A DNA stretch of 64,000 nucleotides from Pyropia haitanensis. Taxonomy: Eukaryota > Rhodophyta > Bangiophyceae > Bangiales > Bangiaceae. The stretch spans positions 6,735,485 through 6,799,484 of the forward strand of contig SDUX01000002.1 of NCBI GenBank assembly GCA_008729055.1, given 5' to 3'. Position numbers and translations under genes: made by a program. Positions within the stretch are counted from its first letter, which is position 1. Each line of letters begins with the position of its first letter. The notes beneath the pieces were generated by a model. That model did not search any database and had not been told where the DNA came from. It saw only the letters and a list, made by a program, of their open reading frames with translations. This document shows, piece by piece, positions 7,927-18,520 of this stretch.

Positions 7927-9498
7927 CTAGACGGTCGCGGCGGGGTCGCCCGTCGGCGCCCGTCTCGGACGGTCGGGCAGCGAGGCCGGCCGGGCCGTCA
8001 TCACCCCCCCCCCACCCGGTCGAGCCCCCCCTGGCGTCCTCGTCGACGGGGGCGCCGCCGCCGCTCCCCCCCCTCCTGTGCGCGCCGTGACCGCCCACGG
8101 CTCGCGCCACGCCCACGCGTCCTCCTCGGGCGAGTCCTCTGCCGGCGGGGGCGTACCGCCCGCTCGGGCGGCGCCCTCTGACATTGCCGACCACCCCGTC
8201 GCCGGGTCCGACGAGGCAGCCGATGAGGGGCTGGCCGGCTCCCGCCGCGGCGACGGCGACGCCGCCGCGGAGCGACGGCCGCGCCGCTCCTCTGGCGGCG
8301 GCCCGGCAGAGGGCTCCCCCCCATAGGTGCACCGGTGCTTTTGGCGCCGCAGCGAGCTCGGGGGCAGGCGGCGGTGGGCGGCAAGCGCGGCGGCGGGGGA
8401 GAGGGGCCCCTGTGGCGGCCGCGGGAGCACCCCCACCACCAGCTGCAGCCGGTCCCCGCGGCCGGCCCGCCGCCGCGACGACGCGTCTCCCCCGCCGCCG
8501 CTGCCGCCGCCGCCGCCGGCGGTGTCCCCCGCCGCGCGGTGCACCACGACGGCGACGGGTTGGCCCGGTCGGAGGGTCACCACGTTGGGCGCGACGGTGT
8601 AGCGGGCGGGCGCGTTGGTCGCCACCTTGACCAGCAGCGTCGCGTCCGGGTGGCGGCTGGACAGCGTCCACGTCAGTATAGAGCGGCCACGGGTGGGAGG
8701 GGGGAAGGCCAGGACGGGGGGATCCGCGTCGACGAGGTCGCCCCCACCGTCCACGGCGGCGGCAGCAGTGGCAGCGGCGGTGGCTGGCGCGCCGTCGGGA
8801 GGGGACCCCCCCGCGGGGGGAGTCCCGGGGGACCGCCCGCGGCGGCGGCTCCCCGCCGAGCCCGCCGACCGCGGCGGGTCGGACGGGGCGTCCGCCGCGG
8901 CCGCCACCACCACCTCTCCCGCCTCTACTGGGGCGCGTGGCGGACGGCGGGGCGGCGACGGCGGCGGCGCCGCCACCACCGGCCGCACGAGACAAGGAAT
9001 GCGGATGCCCGCCACGCCCTCCCCGCCCGTCGGCCACGCCGCCCGCACCTCTGCCGCCGTCGGCTGTGCCGCCGCCGCCAGCAGCGGCGGCGCCGCCACC
9101 ACCTGCAGCAGGAACTTGTCGACGAGCCCCGCCCGCGCCCGCCCTCCGGCGGCGCCCACGGCGGCCGCCGGGCGGCCGCCCCCCCCGGCGGCGCCCCCCC
9201 CGGCCGCCCCTTCCGCCGCCGCCGCCGCCGCCACCGCCGCCGCCGCCGCGGCGGCCGCGTCGGCCGCCGCCGCCGCGCGGAGCACCACGCGTAGCGTGAC
9301 GGGCACGCCGGGGCGCAGGACGCCCGCAGCGGGGGACACGGCGTACCGGCCGGGCGCGGTCGCTTGGAGGCGGTAGAGCAGCGGCGGCGCGGCGGGCGCG
9401 GCGGTGACGACCAGGGTCGTCGTCACCCGGAACGACGTGGGGGGGGAGGGGATGGCCAGCGTCAGCGACGGCGGGTCCACTGTCACGTGGGCGTCCAT
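7927..9498 (-). CDS. Tandem MSP (VAP-like) domain protein, 523 aa
   Basis: The ATG at 9498 starts MDAHVTVDPPSLTLAIPSPP. The first MSP fold runs through PLLYRLQATAPGRYAVSPAA and GVLRPGVPVTLRVVLR to DKFLLQVVAAPP. A second copy follows a low-complexity linker: DPPVLAFPPPTRGRSILTWT, LLVKVATNAPARYTVAPNVV, TLRPGQPVAVVVHRAAGD, GDRLQLVVGVLP. In each, an Ala- or Gly-rich insert sits before the last strand. MSP domains usually bind FFAT peptides at ER contact sites. I see no C-terminal membrane anchor, so this is not a classical VAP. Roughly the last 170 residues are disordered Pro/Arg/Ser-rich sequence and could include unrecognised intron. Just upstream in frame is a hydrophobic stretch without an ATG, which I do not include. 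Confidence 0.72.
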   Translation of the reverse strand: MDAHVTVDPPSLTLAIPSPPTSFRVTTTLVVTAAPAAPPLLYRLQATAPGRYAVSPAAGVLRPGVPVTLRVVLRAAAAADAAAAAAAAVAAAAAAEGAAGGGAAGGGGRPAAAVGAAGGRARAGLVDKFLLQVVAAPPLLAAAAQPTAAEVRAAWPTGGEGVAGIRIPCLVRPVVAAPPPSPPRRPPRAPVEAGEVVVAAAADAPSDPPRSAGSAGSRRRGRSPGTPPAGGSPPDGAPATAAATAAAAVDGGGDLVDADPPVLAFPPPTRGRSILTWTLSSRHPDATLLVKVATNAPARYTVAPNVVTLRPGQPVAVVVHRAAGDTAGGGGGSGGGGDASSRRRAGRGDRLQLVVGVLPRPPQGPLSPAAALAAHRRLPPSSLRRQKHRCTYGGEPSAGPPPEERRGRRSAAASPSPRREPASPSSAASSDPATGWSAMSEGAARAGGTPPPAEDSPEEDAWAWREPWAVTARTGGGGAAAAPPSTRTPGGARPGGGGVMTARPASLPDRPRRAPTGDPAATV

Positions 9499-10990
9499 GG
9501 TGGGTGCCGCACGTGCGCACGCAGACGCCCGTGCGGGAAGGGGGGTAATAAACACCAAGAAAAGAAAAGAAAAATACAAAGAAACCGAGCGGGAGAGCGG
9601 GGATGTTGCTTCACCAAGGCGTGGTGGGCGGGAGAGGTGGGGTGTAGGGGCGGTGATGTCGTCCAGGGGGGTGAAGAGGAGAAGGGGGGGGGGGATGCGC
9701 GCGGCCAGCCACAGCGCGGTAGAGCACGGCGCGCGTCGGTGAGCACGAGCGGTGACGGAGGCGACGGCGATGCCAATGCCCAGCAGATGTCAGCCACGGA
9801 ACAAGAGCCGCCTTCCCCCCCCCCCCGCCGCGTCCCCGGCGCCGACGCGGGGGGGGGCGGCGGCGGCGGCTGTTCTGCGGGCGGCGGCTGCCGCCACGGC
9901 GCCAGGCGAGAAGAAGGGCACGCCCACAGACGCCCCTCGCCGCTCGTCGTGGCGGCGTGGCGGCGGCGGGCGCTCCGTTTTCGGGCTGGGAGCCAACCGC
10001 GCCCCGTGTCTGGGTGTGTTTGGGCGGTGAGGCCCGCGCCTCGGCGGGGGGGGGGGGAGCGGTGGGTGCACCCACCGTCCCCTACCCCACTCGTCTGGCT
10101 TTTCCACCTCTGCGTCTGGCCGCTCGCAGCAGCACCGGCCGCCGCCGACGCTGCTGCCACTACTTGCCAACCATTTGTCAGACAAATCCATGCCTCTGTC
10201 GGCTTGTCACCCCAATTGATCTTGATGGTCGTTGAGTCAGAAAGAGGGGGGCTACCTCTGAGGAGAAACGGCTCGTGCGAGAGCTTTCAAACGCTTGGCA
10301 CGACACCCGCACGAGCCGGCCGCCGCCCATTCAAAACCGACGGGCGCGCCGCGCGTTCAAATCCAACGCCACCCCCCCCCCCCCCCCCCCCGACAGGCCA
10401 CCCTGCGCGCCCCCCCGCCGCTCCCCACGGCCGCGGCGCCCCCCCCCCCCCCGCGACCGACGATGGCGGCGTGCAGGGGTAGCCGCTGGGGACGTGCGCG
10501 GCCTGCGCGGCAGCGGCGCGCGTGCCCCGCGGGTGCCCCTTGCGCACGACCGCCCCCCACCTCCGCCGCCGCCGCTGTCGCCTACCCGCCACCCCTGGCG
10601 GGGCGCCCCGGTTCAAACATCCAAACCGGGGCGGCGCGTCCTCCCCCCCCCCCCCCCCCCCCCCCCCCCCCTTTTGCCCCATCGGAGCGCTCCCCTGCTC
10701 GCCTCGGCAGCGCACGCTGCCACCAACCCTGGTCGCCTCGGCAGCGCACGCTGCCACCAACGCCGCCCACCGCCACCCGCCAACCACCGACCGCCGCCGC
10801 ATTGCCTGCCGCCGCTCTACTTGGGCACGCCCTGCCGTTTCTCTCGCGCCGCGCGCTCACCCCCACCCGCCACCCGCCCGCCGCCACCACCGTGTCTCCT
10901 CTTCCCACGCGCCTCCCCCCGCCTCCTCTGCTCCCGCGCCCTGCCGCTGCCCATCCACCACCTCCACCGCCGCCCCCCGCCGTCCACCGC

Positions 10991-11021
<31 letters not shown>

Positions 11022-11132
11022 GCCCGACCGTCTCCCCGCCCGCCCGCCCGCCCGCCCGCCCGCCCCGCCCGCCCGCCCGCCCCGCCCCCTCTTCCTCCCC
11101 ATTGACCGCACCGCCGGTCGCCGCCCCCCGCC
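9499..11132. other. Intergenic and 5' UTR of the HMG gene; C-tracts and CGCC repeats
   Basis: I find no convincing gene. The stretch contains long C-runs (about 10374-10391, 10440-10452, 10641-10671), two near-identical copies of a TCGCCTCGGCAGCGCACGC unit (about 10697 and 10734), and a CGCC tetranucleotide array at about 11035-11090 just ahead of the HMG start codon. Long frames here exist on both strands and are composition artefacts. Confidence 0.55.
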
Positions 11133-13081
11133 ATGCGTGGCAACAGCTCCCGCCGCGGCGGCGCGCTGCAGCCGGTGGATGGGAACGCCAAGGTGGCGGC
11201 CGAGGTGGTGGGCCTCAAGGAGGAGCTGCTGAGCAAGACGACGGTACGCCAATTGCTTTCTTTGTGGGAAGGAGGGCGGGGCGGTCGGGGGTGAGGGGTT
11301 GGTGGGGGGAGACGCCGGCGGTGGGGGGGGGGGAGGAGGGGGGTGGGGGGAAGAGGGGAAGAAAGCGGCAGGGGTGGGAAGGGCGCGCGAGGTGGCTGGC
11401 GTTGGGGGGGGGCGGGCGGAGAGTGGGACGGGTGGCAGCCCGTCGAATCCGCCGACTAGGCGGCCGGCCGGCGGCGTGTCACCGCGGGAGGGGGTGGTCG
11501 ACGGGTGCCGGGTGGAGGGCGGGCGTGAGCCACGGGCGGGAGCGACCTCTGTGATGGCCGGCACCTGTCACACCACCAGCTGCGGATGGTGGGTGGCTGT
11601 GGCAGTGGCGTGTGTCATCTGGGTGAGGGCACCCGGTGCCGCAGGCTGTGCGGTGGGCCCGGCGTCTGACCCTCTCTATGTTCTCGCCGTCGGTCGGTGT
11701 CTGCCTCCCCCCTGTTCCTCTGTCTCCACCACGCGTGGGTTTCCTGCCGCGCCCACAGGAGAACAAGGAGCTCGCGGACAAGGCGGCGGCGCTCGAGGCG
11801 CAGCTCGCCACCATGTCGACGCAGCTCTCGGGCATGGCCGTGTCGGCCCCCCCCGCGGCGGCGGCGGCGCCCCCCCCCGCGGCCGGCCCGTCGGCGTCGG
11901 CGGTGGCGGTGCCCGGCGTCGTGCGCAACCCGTTTGCGCCCGCGGCGGCCGACGACGCGGCGGCGAAAAAGTCCAAAAAAGACGCGGACCAGCCCAAGCG
12001 CCCCCTGTCGGCCTACCTCCTCTACTGCGCCGCCGCCCGGGAGGCGGTCACCGCCGCCCACCCCGACAAGAAGATGACCGAACTGTCGGCGGTGCTGGGC
12101 GGCCAGTGGAAGGCCCTCCCCGACGCGGACCGGTCCCCGTACGAGCGGGCGGCGGCCAAGGACAGGGCGCGGTACGAGCGGGAGATGGGCGCGTACAAGG
12201 CCAAGCGGGAGGCCGCCGCGACCGAGGCCGCCGCGATTGCCAAGTACAATGAGGGCGTCAAGGCGGCGGCGGCCATGTCGTTTTACGAGGCGCACCTGGC
12301 GGAGGAGGCGGCCAAGGCGGCGGCGGCGGCGGAGAAGGGGGCGGGCAAGAAAAAGGCGCGCAAGGAGGCGGGCGCGCCCAAGCGGCCGCAGTCGGCCTAC
12401 CTCCTCTTTGCGGCCGAGGCGCGGGAGGGCGTCAAGGCCGCCCACCCCGACGCGTCCGCGACGGAGCTGATGGCGCTGGTCGCGGCCGAGTGGAAGGCCA
12501 CCACCGAAGGGACGGGCCGCAAGGCCAAGGCGACGATCGCCCGCGTCACCGCCGCCGCCGACGCGGACCGCGCGCGGTACGAGGCGGAGGTGGAGGCGTG
12601 GAAGGAGGCGAAAGCGGCCGACGCGGCCGCCGCGCGTGCCGCCGAGGCGGACGCGTACGAGGCGGCCAAGGTCACCGCGCTCGCGGCGTACCGGAAGGAG
12701 GCGGCCGACGCGGAGGCGGCGGCGGCGTGGAAGGCGGCGTCCCGGCAGGAGGCGGCGGCGGCCAAGGCGGCGCGCGCCGCGGAGCGGGCAGAGAAGAAGG
12801 AGAAAAAGGCGGCGGCGGTCAAGCGGCCGCTCAGTGCGTACATGTTTTACTGTGCGGCGACGCGGGAGGCGGTCAAGGCGGACCTCGGCGCCGCCGCGGC
12901 GGTGACGGAGGTGGCGGTCGAGCTCGGCCGCCGGTGGAAGGAGGTGGCGGACGCGGACAAGGCGCCGTACGTGGCGGCGGCAGAGGCGGACAAGGCGCGG
13001 TACGAGGCGGCCAAGGCGGAGGCGGCGGCCAAGGCCGAGGCGGCGGCCAAGGCGGAGGCGGCGGCCAAGGAAAGTTGTTGA
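11133..13081 (+). CDS. Triple HMG-box protein (477 aa, two exons)
   Basis: Exon 1 is 11133-11243 (37 codons). The intron 11244-11758 begins GTACGC and ends CCCACAG, phase 0. Exon 2 is 11759-13081. The exon junction lies within a predicted coiled coil (AAEVVGLKEELLSKTT joined to ENKELADKAAALEAQL). Three HMG boxes follow, beginning PKRPLSAYLLYCAAAREAV, PKRPQSAYLLFAAEAREGV and VKRPLSAYMFYCAATREAV, each with the later Trp (QWKALPDADRSPYE, EWKATTEG, RWKEVADADKAPY). The middle box carries an insert after its Trp. The tail is Ala/Lys/Glu-rich. Boxes of this type bind DNA minor groove with little sequence preference, so a chromatin or organelle-nucleoid architectural role is likely. No transit peptide is evident. 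Confidence 0.85.
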
Positions 13082-14163
13082 AACGCACGGGGGGAGGGGG
13101 AAGGGGGGCGGCGGCGCGCGCCAGCCACCCAGGCCGCGAGGGCGCGGCTGCGCGCAACAGCGTGTTGTTTGCATTGGGTTGGCTGTGGTCCGGCTCGGGC
13201 CGGGCCTAGGCTGTCTTGTGTTTTGATCTTGTCTTGTGCCTGTGGGCTGCGGCCACGGCGGTCGTCCTGTGTGAATACACCGTGTGTCTGTGCGTGGGTG
13301 GTCTGGACTGTCCATGGGCGACCCCGGTGATCCGCCGGGGTGGGTTTTCCGCGCGGGCGACGCCCGGAGCTACACCCAACCTCCTCCAGCGTGGGTGCGT
13401 CCGCGCTTACCACTCCCATGGATGCACCCGGCCTGGTCCCCGCCAGCTGCGCACGCGCGGCGCACGAGTCCATCCCTCCGCTCTCAGCCGCGTGCCACCG
13501 CCCGACGCCCCTCTCCCACGCATCACGCCGGGACGCACCCCCCCACGGTAAGGGCAGCCGCCGCCGCCGCCCTCCACCCCCCCCCCCCCGCCCTAGAGAC
13601 CCCGCCCGCGCCCAGGCGCGGTGTGCGCACCCCCCACCGCCGGCGGCGTGGCCGCCCCGCGCCGGCGCGCGTCCGCACCGCGGCGGCTCGCTGGCGTCTG
13701 GCGGGTGGGCGGCCAACGCGTGCCGCGGGTACGTGGTGGGGGGGGGGGGAAGCGCGGTGGTGACGCGACGGGCGATGGCGACGGCGGCGTCCGCGGCGGT
13801 GGGGCCACGACCGCTCGTCGGGCGTCCGCGACGGCCGCCGCGCCGACCGTCGACGCGCCGCCGTCGAGCCGAGGCGCGGACGGCGGGCGGCAACGGCGGC
13901 AACGGCGGCGGCGGCAACGGCGGCAGAAGCAGCAACGGCAACGGCGGCGACGGCGGCGACAGCGGCGGTGGCGTCGAGTGGGTTCAACGCCCACCCCTCG
14001 CCGCCCCTACAGGTCCGTCACCCCGCATCGCCTGCTTGTCTGAGGGAGGGGCGGCGAGCGTCGCCCCACCGCCACTTCCAGAGCTGGTCGGCCATGACGC
14101 CACACCACGGGGGCCCCGCACCCGCCGGGTCGAGGGACCACAGCCGCGCACCCGCCCCATCCA
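13082..14163. other. Intergenic between convergent genes; no gene seen
   Basis: The HMG gene ends at 13081 and the dus gene (minus strand) ends at 14164, so this is a shared 3' region. It is GC-rich with C-tracts and a GGC/GGCAAC trinucleotide run near 13880-13970. Open frames on both strands lack any recognisable domain. Confidence 0.5.
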
Positions 14164-15410
14164 TTAGGTTGCCCCCGCCGCCGCCACCCCAACCGGCGCC
14201 GCCGCGACGGCCGCCGCCGCGGCAACACCCCCCCCTCGCCAGTTCCCCGCGTCGTCATACGCCGGCCGCACCGCGTCGAGCACCGCGTCGAGGTAGGCAG
14301 CGGCGGTCGGCGCGGACGTCCGGAGCAGCGCCGTCCGGGTGGCGGGGGTGAAGGGCGCCGACGTGAAGCGGTAGCCTGCGTTGGGGGAGGAGTTGACGTG
14401 GTGGGGGACGAATCAAGGGTTGGGAGCGTCGCAGGGAGCGCGCACAACAATAGAAGAGCAACGCGCGTGGTCGGGGCCACCAAAAACGTCAGTCACCACC
14501 GTGATACCCAACAACGCCCGACCGCCGAGGCACGGACAGGCACAAGCCGCTCGCGGAAAGCCGTGGCACCACGGAACGACTAGGGGAGTCACGGCGGTCA
14601 GCGAGGTCCCACCCCACCGCCAAGGCGCACACGCACGCAACACCAAACCAGAGCGTACTCACGAGCATCTTGAGCGCCGCGATGTGGTCGCGGTCCCCCC
14701 GGCGCCCCCCCCCCCGCACGTGCGCCGCGTAGTACGCGCGCCAAAACCGCTCCTCCGACGCCCAGTGGCGGCGGGCGCCGCGCCCCCCCCCCCCCCCCCC
14801 CCCCCAGCGCCGCCCACACGTCACCAAACACCCACGGGTCCGCCACCGCGCCGCGGCCAACCATCACCCCGTCCGCCCCCGTGGCGGCCACCAGCGCCGC
14901 CGCGTCGCCGCCGCCGCGGACGTCGCCATTCCCAATGACCGGCACCGGGCTGACCCGCCGCGCGCGGGCGATGAGCGCCCAGTCCGCCCGCCCCGTGTAC
15001 GCCTGCGCCTTGGTGCGCGGGTGGAGGGTGACCGCCGCGACGCCCGCCCGCGTCACCGCGTCCAGGATCGTGTCAAAGTCGGTGGTGCAGTCGTAGCCAG
15101 AGCGGAGCTTGACGGTGATGGGCACCGCGCCGCCGGCGGCGGCCACCCCCCCCGCACCCGCTCCTGGCGCGGAGGGGGACGCGGCGACCATGGCGGCCAG
15201 CGCCTCGGCGAGCGCCGCGGGCGCGGCGAGGAGGGAGGACCCCGCCCCGCGGGAGGTCACCCGCTTGGACGGGCAGCCGGCGTTGAGGTCCACCCGGTGC
15301 GCGCCGTGCTCCTCCACGAGCACCTCCACGGCGAGCGCGAGCGCCCCCGGGTCGCCGCCCATAATTTGGGGCGCCAGCAGCGCCTCGTGGGCGCCCGCGC
15401 CGCCACCGCC

Positions 15411-15441
<31 letters not shown>

Positions 15442-15935
15442 CCACCGCCGCCACCGCCGCCGCCGCCGCCGCCGTCACGCGGCGACACGCGCAGGGCGGC
15501 CTCCCCCCGCCGCGGGTACTTTCTTGCCAGGAGCCCCCGCATGGCGCGGCGGGTGTACGGGTGCCCCGCGGGCGGGTCGGGGATGCGGATAAACTCGGTG
15601 ACCATCTCCTCGACGCCGCCAACGGTGGCGAGGGCGGCGCGGAAGCGGACGTCGCCGAGCACCTCCATCGGCGCGAGGAGCAGGGGGGGGGGGGTGCCGC
15701 TCGGGCGGGGGGGAGCCACGGCAGCGCCCGCGGGGGGGGTGGGGGGGACGGGGGGATGGGGCGCCCGCGGCGCTCCATGGGGGGGGGGGGGGGTGGCCGC
15801 GGCCGCCGGCCGGGGGGGGCGCCGCCGACGGGCGCTGCGGGTGCGGGCGCAGCGCGGCGGCGGGGCGGGCAAGGGCGGGGCGGGGAGAAAGGCGGCGTCG
15901 GTAGCACCGGCGGTACCGGTCCGGGACGAGGCCAT
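14164..15935 (-). CDS. tRNA-dihydrouridine synthase, interrupted by a homopolymer frameshift
   Basis: Dus enzymes are FMN-dependent and reduce uridine to dihydrouridine in tRNA. The ATG at 15935 starts a Pro-rich leader, then the TIM barrel: LLLAPMEVLGDVRFRAALA, APQIMGGDPGALALAVEVL, the family signature VDLNAGCPSKRVTSRGAGSS with its active-site Cys, VPITVKLRSGYD, VTLHPRTKAQAYTG, VPVIGNGDVRGGGD and ADGVMVGRGAVADPWVFGD. A Gly-run separates early strands. At 14783-14805 a 23-nt C-run changes the frame; in the new frame the protein resumes as EERFWRAYYAAHVRGG and RDHIAALKML. An intron follows (14658-14376, GTACGC...CAG), and the last exon (14375-14164) reads YRFTSAPFTPATRTALLRTS to a TAA. The N-terminus could be an organelle presequence. 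Confidence 0.82.
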
Positions 15936-16324
15936 GGCAAAAGAAGAAGACAACAGGAGACAGGAGCAGCGTAGCGAGGGGTGGGGGGGGAACGGGTGAG
16001 CACGGTCATCGGCGACCGGACACCGCCACTGCGCGGTGGTCGGCGGAGGAGCCAAGGGTGGATGCGGAGGAGCCACGGGTGGATGCGGAGCCGCGGAGCT
16101 CAGAACCGCACATTGAAACGTGGCGACCTTCGCAGTACATTCCTTTTTGCCAATTGCGTTCAATTACCAATGTTATCCGGACAGATGAGAAAAAGAGATT
16201 TTGGTTAAATTCCCCAATAGACAACCGGTTATATATCCGGCTGAATGCACTGCTGAGAGCTCGTTCTACATCTTCGTAAGCGATTGAGGGCGCTATCCGC
16301 CACCGGTCTCCGATCTTAAAACAC

Positions 16325-16329
16325 AAAAA
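16325..16329 (-). terminator. Pol III T-run terminator of tRNA-Gly
   Basis: Five Ts on the minus strand begin 9 nt after the tRNA discriminator base, followed a few bases later by a T4 run. This is the usual RNA polymerase III stop and supports the tRNA being expressed. Confidence 0.65.
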
Positions 16330-16337
16330 TGGAAACA

Positions 16338-16418
16338 TGCGCCTTCCGGGAGACTCGACTGATCGAACCCGGGTCTCGTGCGTGGCAAGCACGTATTCTA
16401 CCACTAGACCAAAGGTGC
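16338..16418 (-). tRNA. tRNA-Gly (GCC) with a 10-nt insertion in the T-loop
   Basis: The minus strand reads GCACCTTTGGTCTAGTGGTA, an anticodon arm CGTGC-TTGCCAC-GCACG (anticodon GCC), then the T-arm and the discriminator A. The box A match (TGGTCTAGTGG) is perfect and box B begins GGTTCGA. The T-stem CCGGG/CCCGG is intact, but the loop is TTCGATCAGTCGAGTCT, 17 nt instead of 7. The extra 10 nt can pair as TCGA-TCAG-TCGA. The acceptor stem has one A-C mismatch at 3-70. A T5 run follows the 3' end, so the gene looks transcribable. Ectopic tRNA introns are known in the red alga Cyanidioschyzon; a damaged pseudogene is the alternative. Confidence 0.75.
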
Positions 16419-17116
16419 AATTCCTACCATTTAATTACTTGTCTCGAGCGGTATCTCGTAGTACTTTATTCACAATGATCATGGCATTGTCGAGAACAGC
16501 GTCAACTTTGTTGGAATGCGATCGTCCTTCGTGCACCCACCACGACCGCCCGTCGCCGCGAAGCGCGGCTCTGTTCGCGCAACGCTCTCCCCTGCCCCCC
16601 TCTTCAAGGCCAAGCGCTGTCCCCCCTACGTCGCATTGCGCCCGATTGCCACACAGGTCGGCCCGATGAGTGCGGACGCGTTGCTGAGTCGGTTCGGCGG
16701 CGGGGGACGCCACCCCTGCGGACGAACGGGAGGTCGCGGTCACTGTCACCGCGTTGCTTTTATCACCGTCACGGAGTGGTCTGTTCACACCGCGCCGCTC
16801 GCTCGGCCAAGTGTTGCAAGCAGGACGGCCAAACACACTGCCGGACGAACAAGAGCAAATCACAAGAAAAGCGCTGGAGTTGGCTCGTTTGATTTGAGGT
16901 GAACTATGTGTGTTTTCGACCACTTGAATTCTCGGTACCGGACGACAGTCCTGCGCCGCCGCTCTCGCGTCGCGCGCCCGGTTTGTGCACCCTCCTCTCC
17001 AGCCGTGCCTGTCCGTACCAGGCTCTGTCGCTGTTGGTGACAACGGTCAGATTGAAGCCACTTCTGACGTGCGGGCGGCTCGTCTGCGAGGCACCCCCCT
17101 GTGTGGCGTCGCCGCC
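16419..17116. other. Intergenic / 5' region of the senescence-domain gene
   Basis: Relatively AT-rich near the tRNA, then moderately GC-rich up to a strong Kozak context (GCCGCCATGG) at 17117. I see no gene or clear TATA element in it. Confidence 0.4.
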
Positions 17117-18520
17117 ATGGCAGCCGCCACCGGCGGTGACTCGGCGGTGGTGTGGGACGATGGCTCCGCCACGGAGACGGCCGAGCTGCTCCTGACCATG
17201 CGTGATTGTGGCCTCAGCGTCGTTTCCGCTTCGGGGGATGGGTCGCTTGTGCCCGTCGCGGCGGGCACGCTGCATCTGCTGCAGGCGGCGCCGTCGAGCC
17301 TGCTCGACAGTGACGACGGGGTGGCAGCCGACGGCAACACGAGCGGCAGCGGCAAGGGCAATGGTGGTGGTGGTGGTGGCCGCGGTGGCAGTGGCGGCGG
17401 CAGCCGCGGAGTTGGCGGCGGCAGGGAAGGGGAAGCTGTGGGCGGAGACAGGGAGGACGCGACGCCGTGGCTGGCGCTGCTGCACGTCGGCGGCCTCGTT
17501 GTGCCGCTACCTGCTGTCGCTCCTGTGGCGCGGCTGGACGATGCCGCCACGCCGCCAGCCTCGCCGGTGCCTTGCGGGGCGGCGGGTGCCACGCCTGGTC
17601 AGCCACTGCTGTACCTGCTCGCCCTACCCGGCGTGAGCTTTGTGGTGCACGTGCCGGCAGCGACGCCAGCCGAGCTGGTGTCGGAGTGGGAAGCCGCCCT
17701 GGCCCAGTATGGCCATCCAGACCGGCTGCCGCCAGGGGGGCTGCCGACGGCGGGTGGCACCATGGGGGCGGCGGCCGCGTCTATCCCTCGCGACGCCGAC
17801 GGCGCGGCCGCTCCCGGCAAGGCGGCAGCTGCTGCGAGCGGTGCCGACGCGCGCCTCACCCCCTCGTCAGCGACTGCCGCCGCCCTCTTCCGCGCTGGCG
17901 ACGCGCTCACGTCTGTGAGCGCACGCGTCGAGGCGGCGGTACGGGAGCACGGCGGCCGGGCCGACGCGTATTGGACGGCCCGGCTGGGCGACCTCGCCGC
18001 CCGTTCGTCGCCGCGGCGACCAGACGAGCCGTGGACGTTGTCGGACCGGCAGCGCAAAGTCCTCCACCGCACAAGGTGGGTGACGGGCGTGGGCGTGCGG
18101 CTGACAGGGGGGGTCACCAACCGGCTGGTGAACCTCCTCACGTCTGGGGCGAGCTCGCGCGGCGGCCGAGCCGCCGCGCGCGTCGTGGGTGGCCCTGACG
18201 GGGGCCATCGCGATGCGCTCAGGGGGCTCATCGAGGCCGGGGTCGTGTCGTACGCCAGCGTCTATACGGCGCTCGACGAGACGGGGCGTGCGCTGCTCGC
18301 GTCGACCGTCGAGAGTGGGTCGGAGGTGATTGCTGCCCGCCACGGGCCCGACGCGGCCGAGGCCACCCGCGCGGCGGGAGGGATTGCCCGTGACGCGGTG
18401 CTGATGGCGCGGGTGGTGAACAAGGCGGGCATTAAGGGGATGACGCGGCTGGTAGCTAAGCGACAGGGCAAGCACGTGCTCCACCGGGTGAGCGCGGGCG
18501 TGGTGGGGAAGGAGCGCTGA
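17117..18520 (+). CDS. Senescence/spartin-domain protein (467 aa)
   Basis: I start it at 17117 because the ATG sits in GCCGCCATGG; the frame is open further upstream without an ATG. The C-terminal 170 residues match the plant senescence (ERD7/spartin) domain pattern: TGGVTNRLVNLLTSGAS, VVSYASVYTALDETGRALLA, STVESGSEVIAARHGPDAAE, GGIARDAVLMARVVNKAGIK, GMTRLVAKRQGKHVL. The N-terminal part has strand-like segments (VVWDDGSATETAELLLTM, LLYLLALPGVSFVVHVP) interrupted by a Gly/Ser-rich insert. The residues near 240 (VPAATPAELVSEWEAALA) look like the end of a spartin-type N-terminal module. Family members act on lipid droplets and membranes in stress; that role here is inferred. No intron is needed. 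Confidence 0.78.
   Translation: MAAATGGDSAVVWDDGSATETAELLLTMRDCGLSVVSASGDGSLVPVAAGTLHLLQAAPSSLLDSDDGVAADGNTSGSGKGNGGGGGGRGGSGGGSRGVGGGREGEAVGGDREDATPWLALLHVGGLVVPLPAVAPVARLDDAATPPASPVPCGAAGATPGQPLLYLLALPGVSFVVHVPAATPAELVSEWEAALAQYGHPDRLPPGGLPTAGGTMGAAAASIPRDADGAAAPGKAAAAASGADARLTPSSATAAALFRAGDALTSVSARVEAAVREHGGRADAYWTARLGDLAARSSPRRPDEPWTLSDRQRKVLHRTRWVTGVGVRLTGGVTNRLVNLLTSGASSRGGRAAARVVGGPDGGHRDALRGLIEAGVVSYASVYTALDETGRALLASTVESGSEVIAARHGPDAAEATRAAGGIARDAVLMARVVNKAGIKGMTRLVAKRQGKHVLHRVSAGVVGKER

Noticed and set aside
9499..9579. N-terminal extension of the MSP protein with a signal-like hydrophobic stretch
   Set aside because: There is no ATG in the extension, and MSP domains work in the cytosol, so the ATG at 9498 is preferred.
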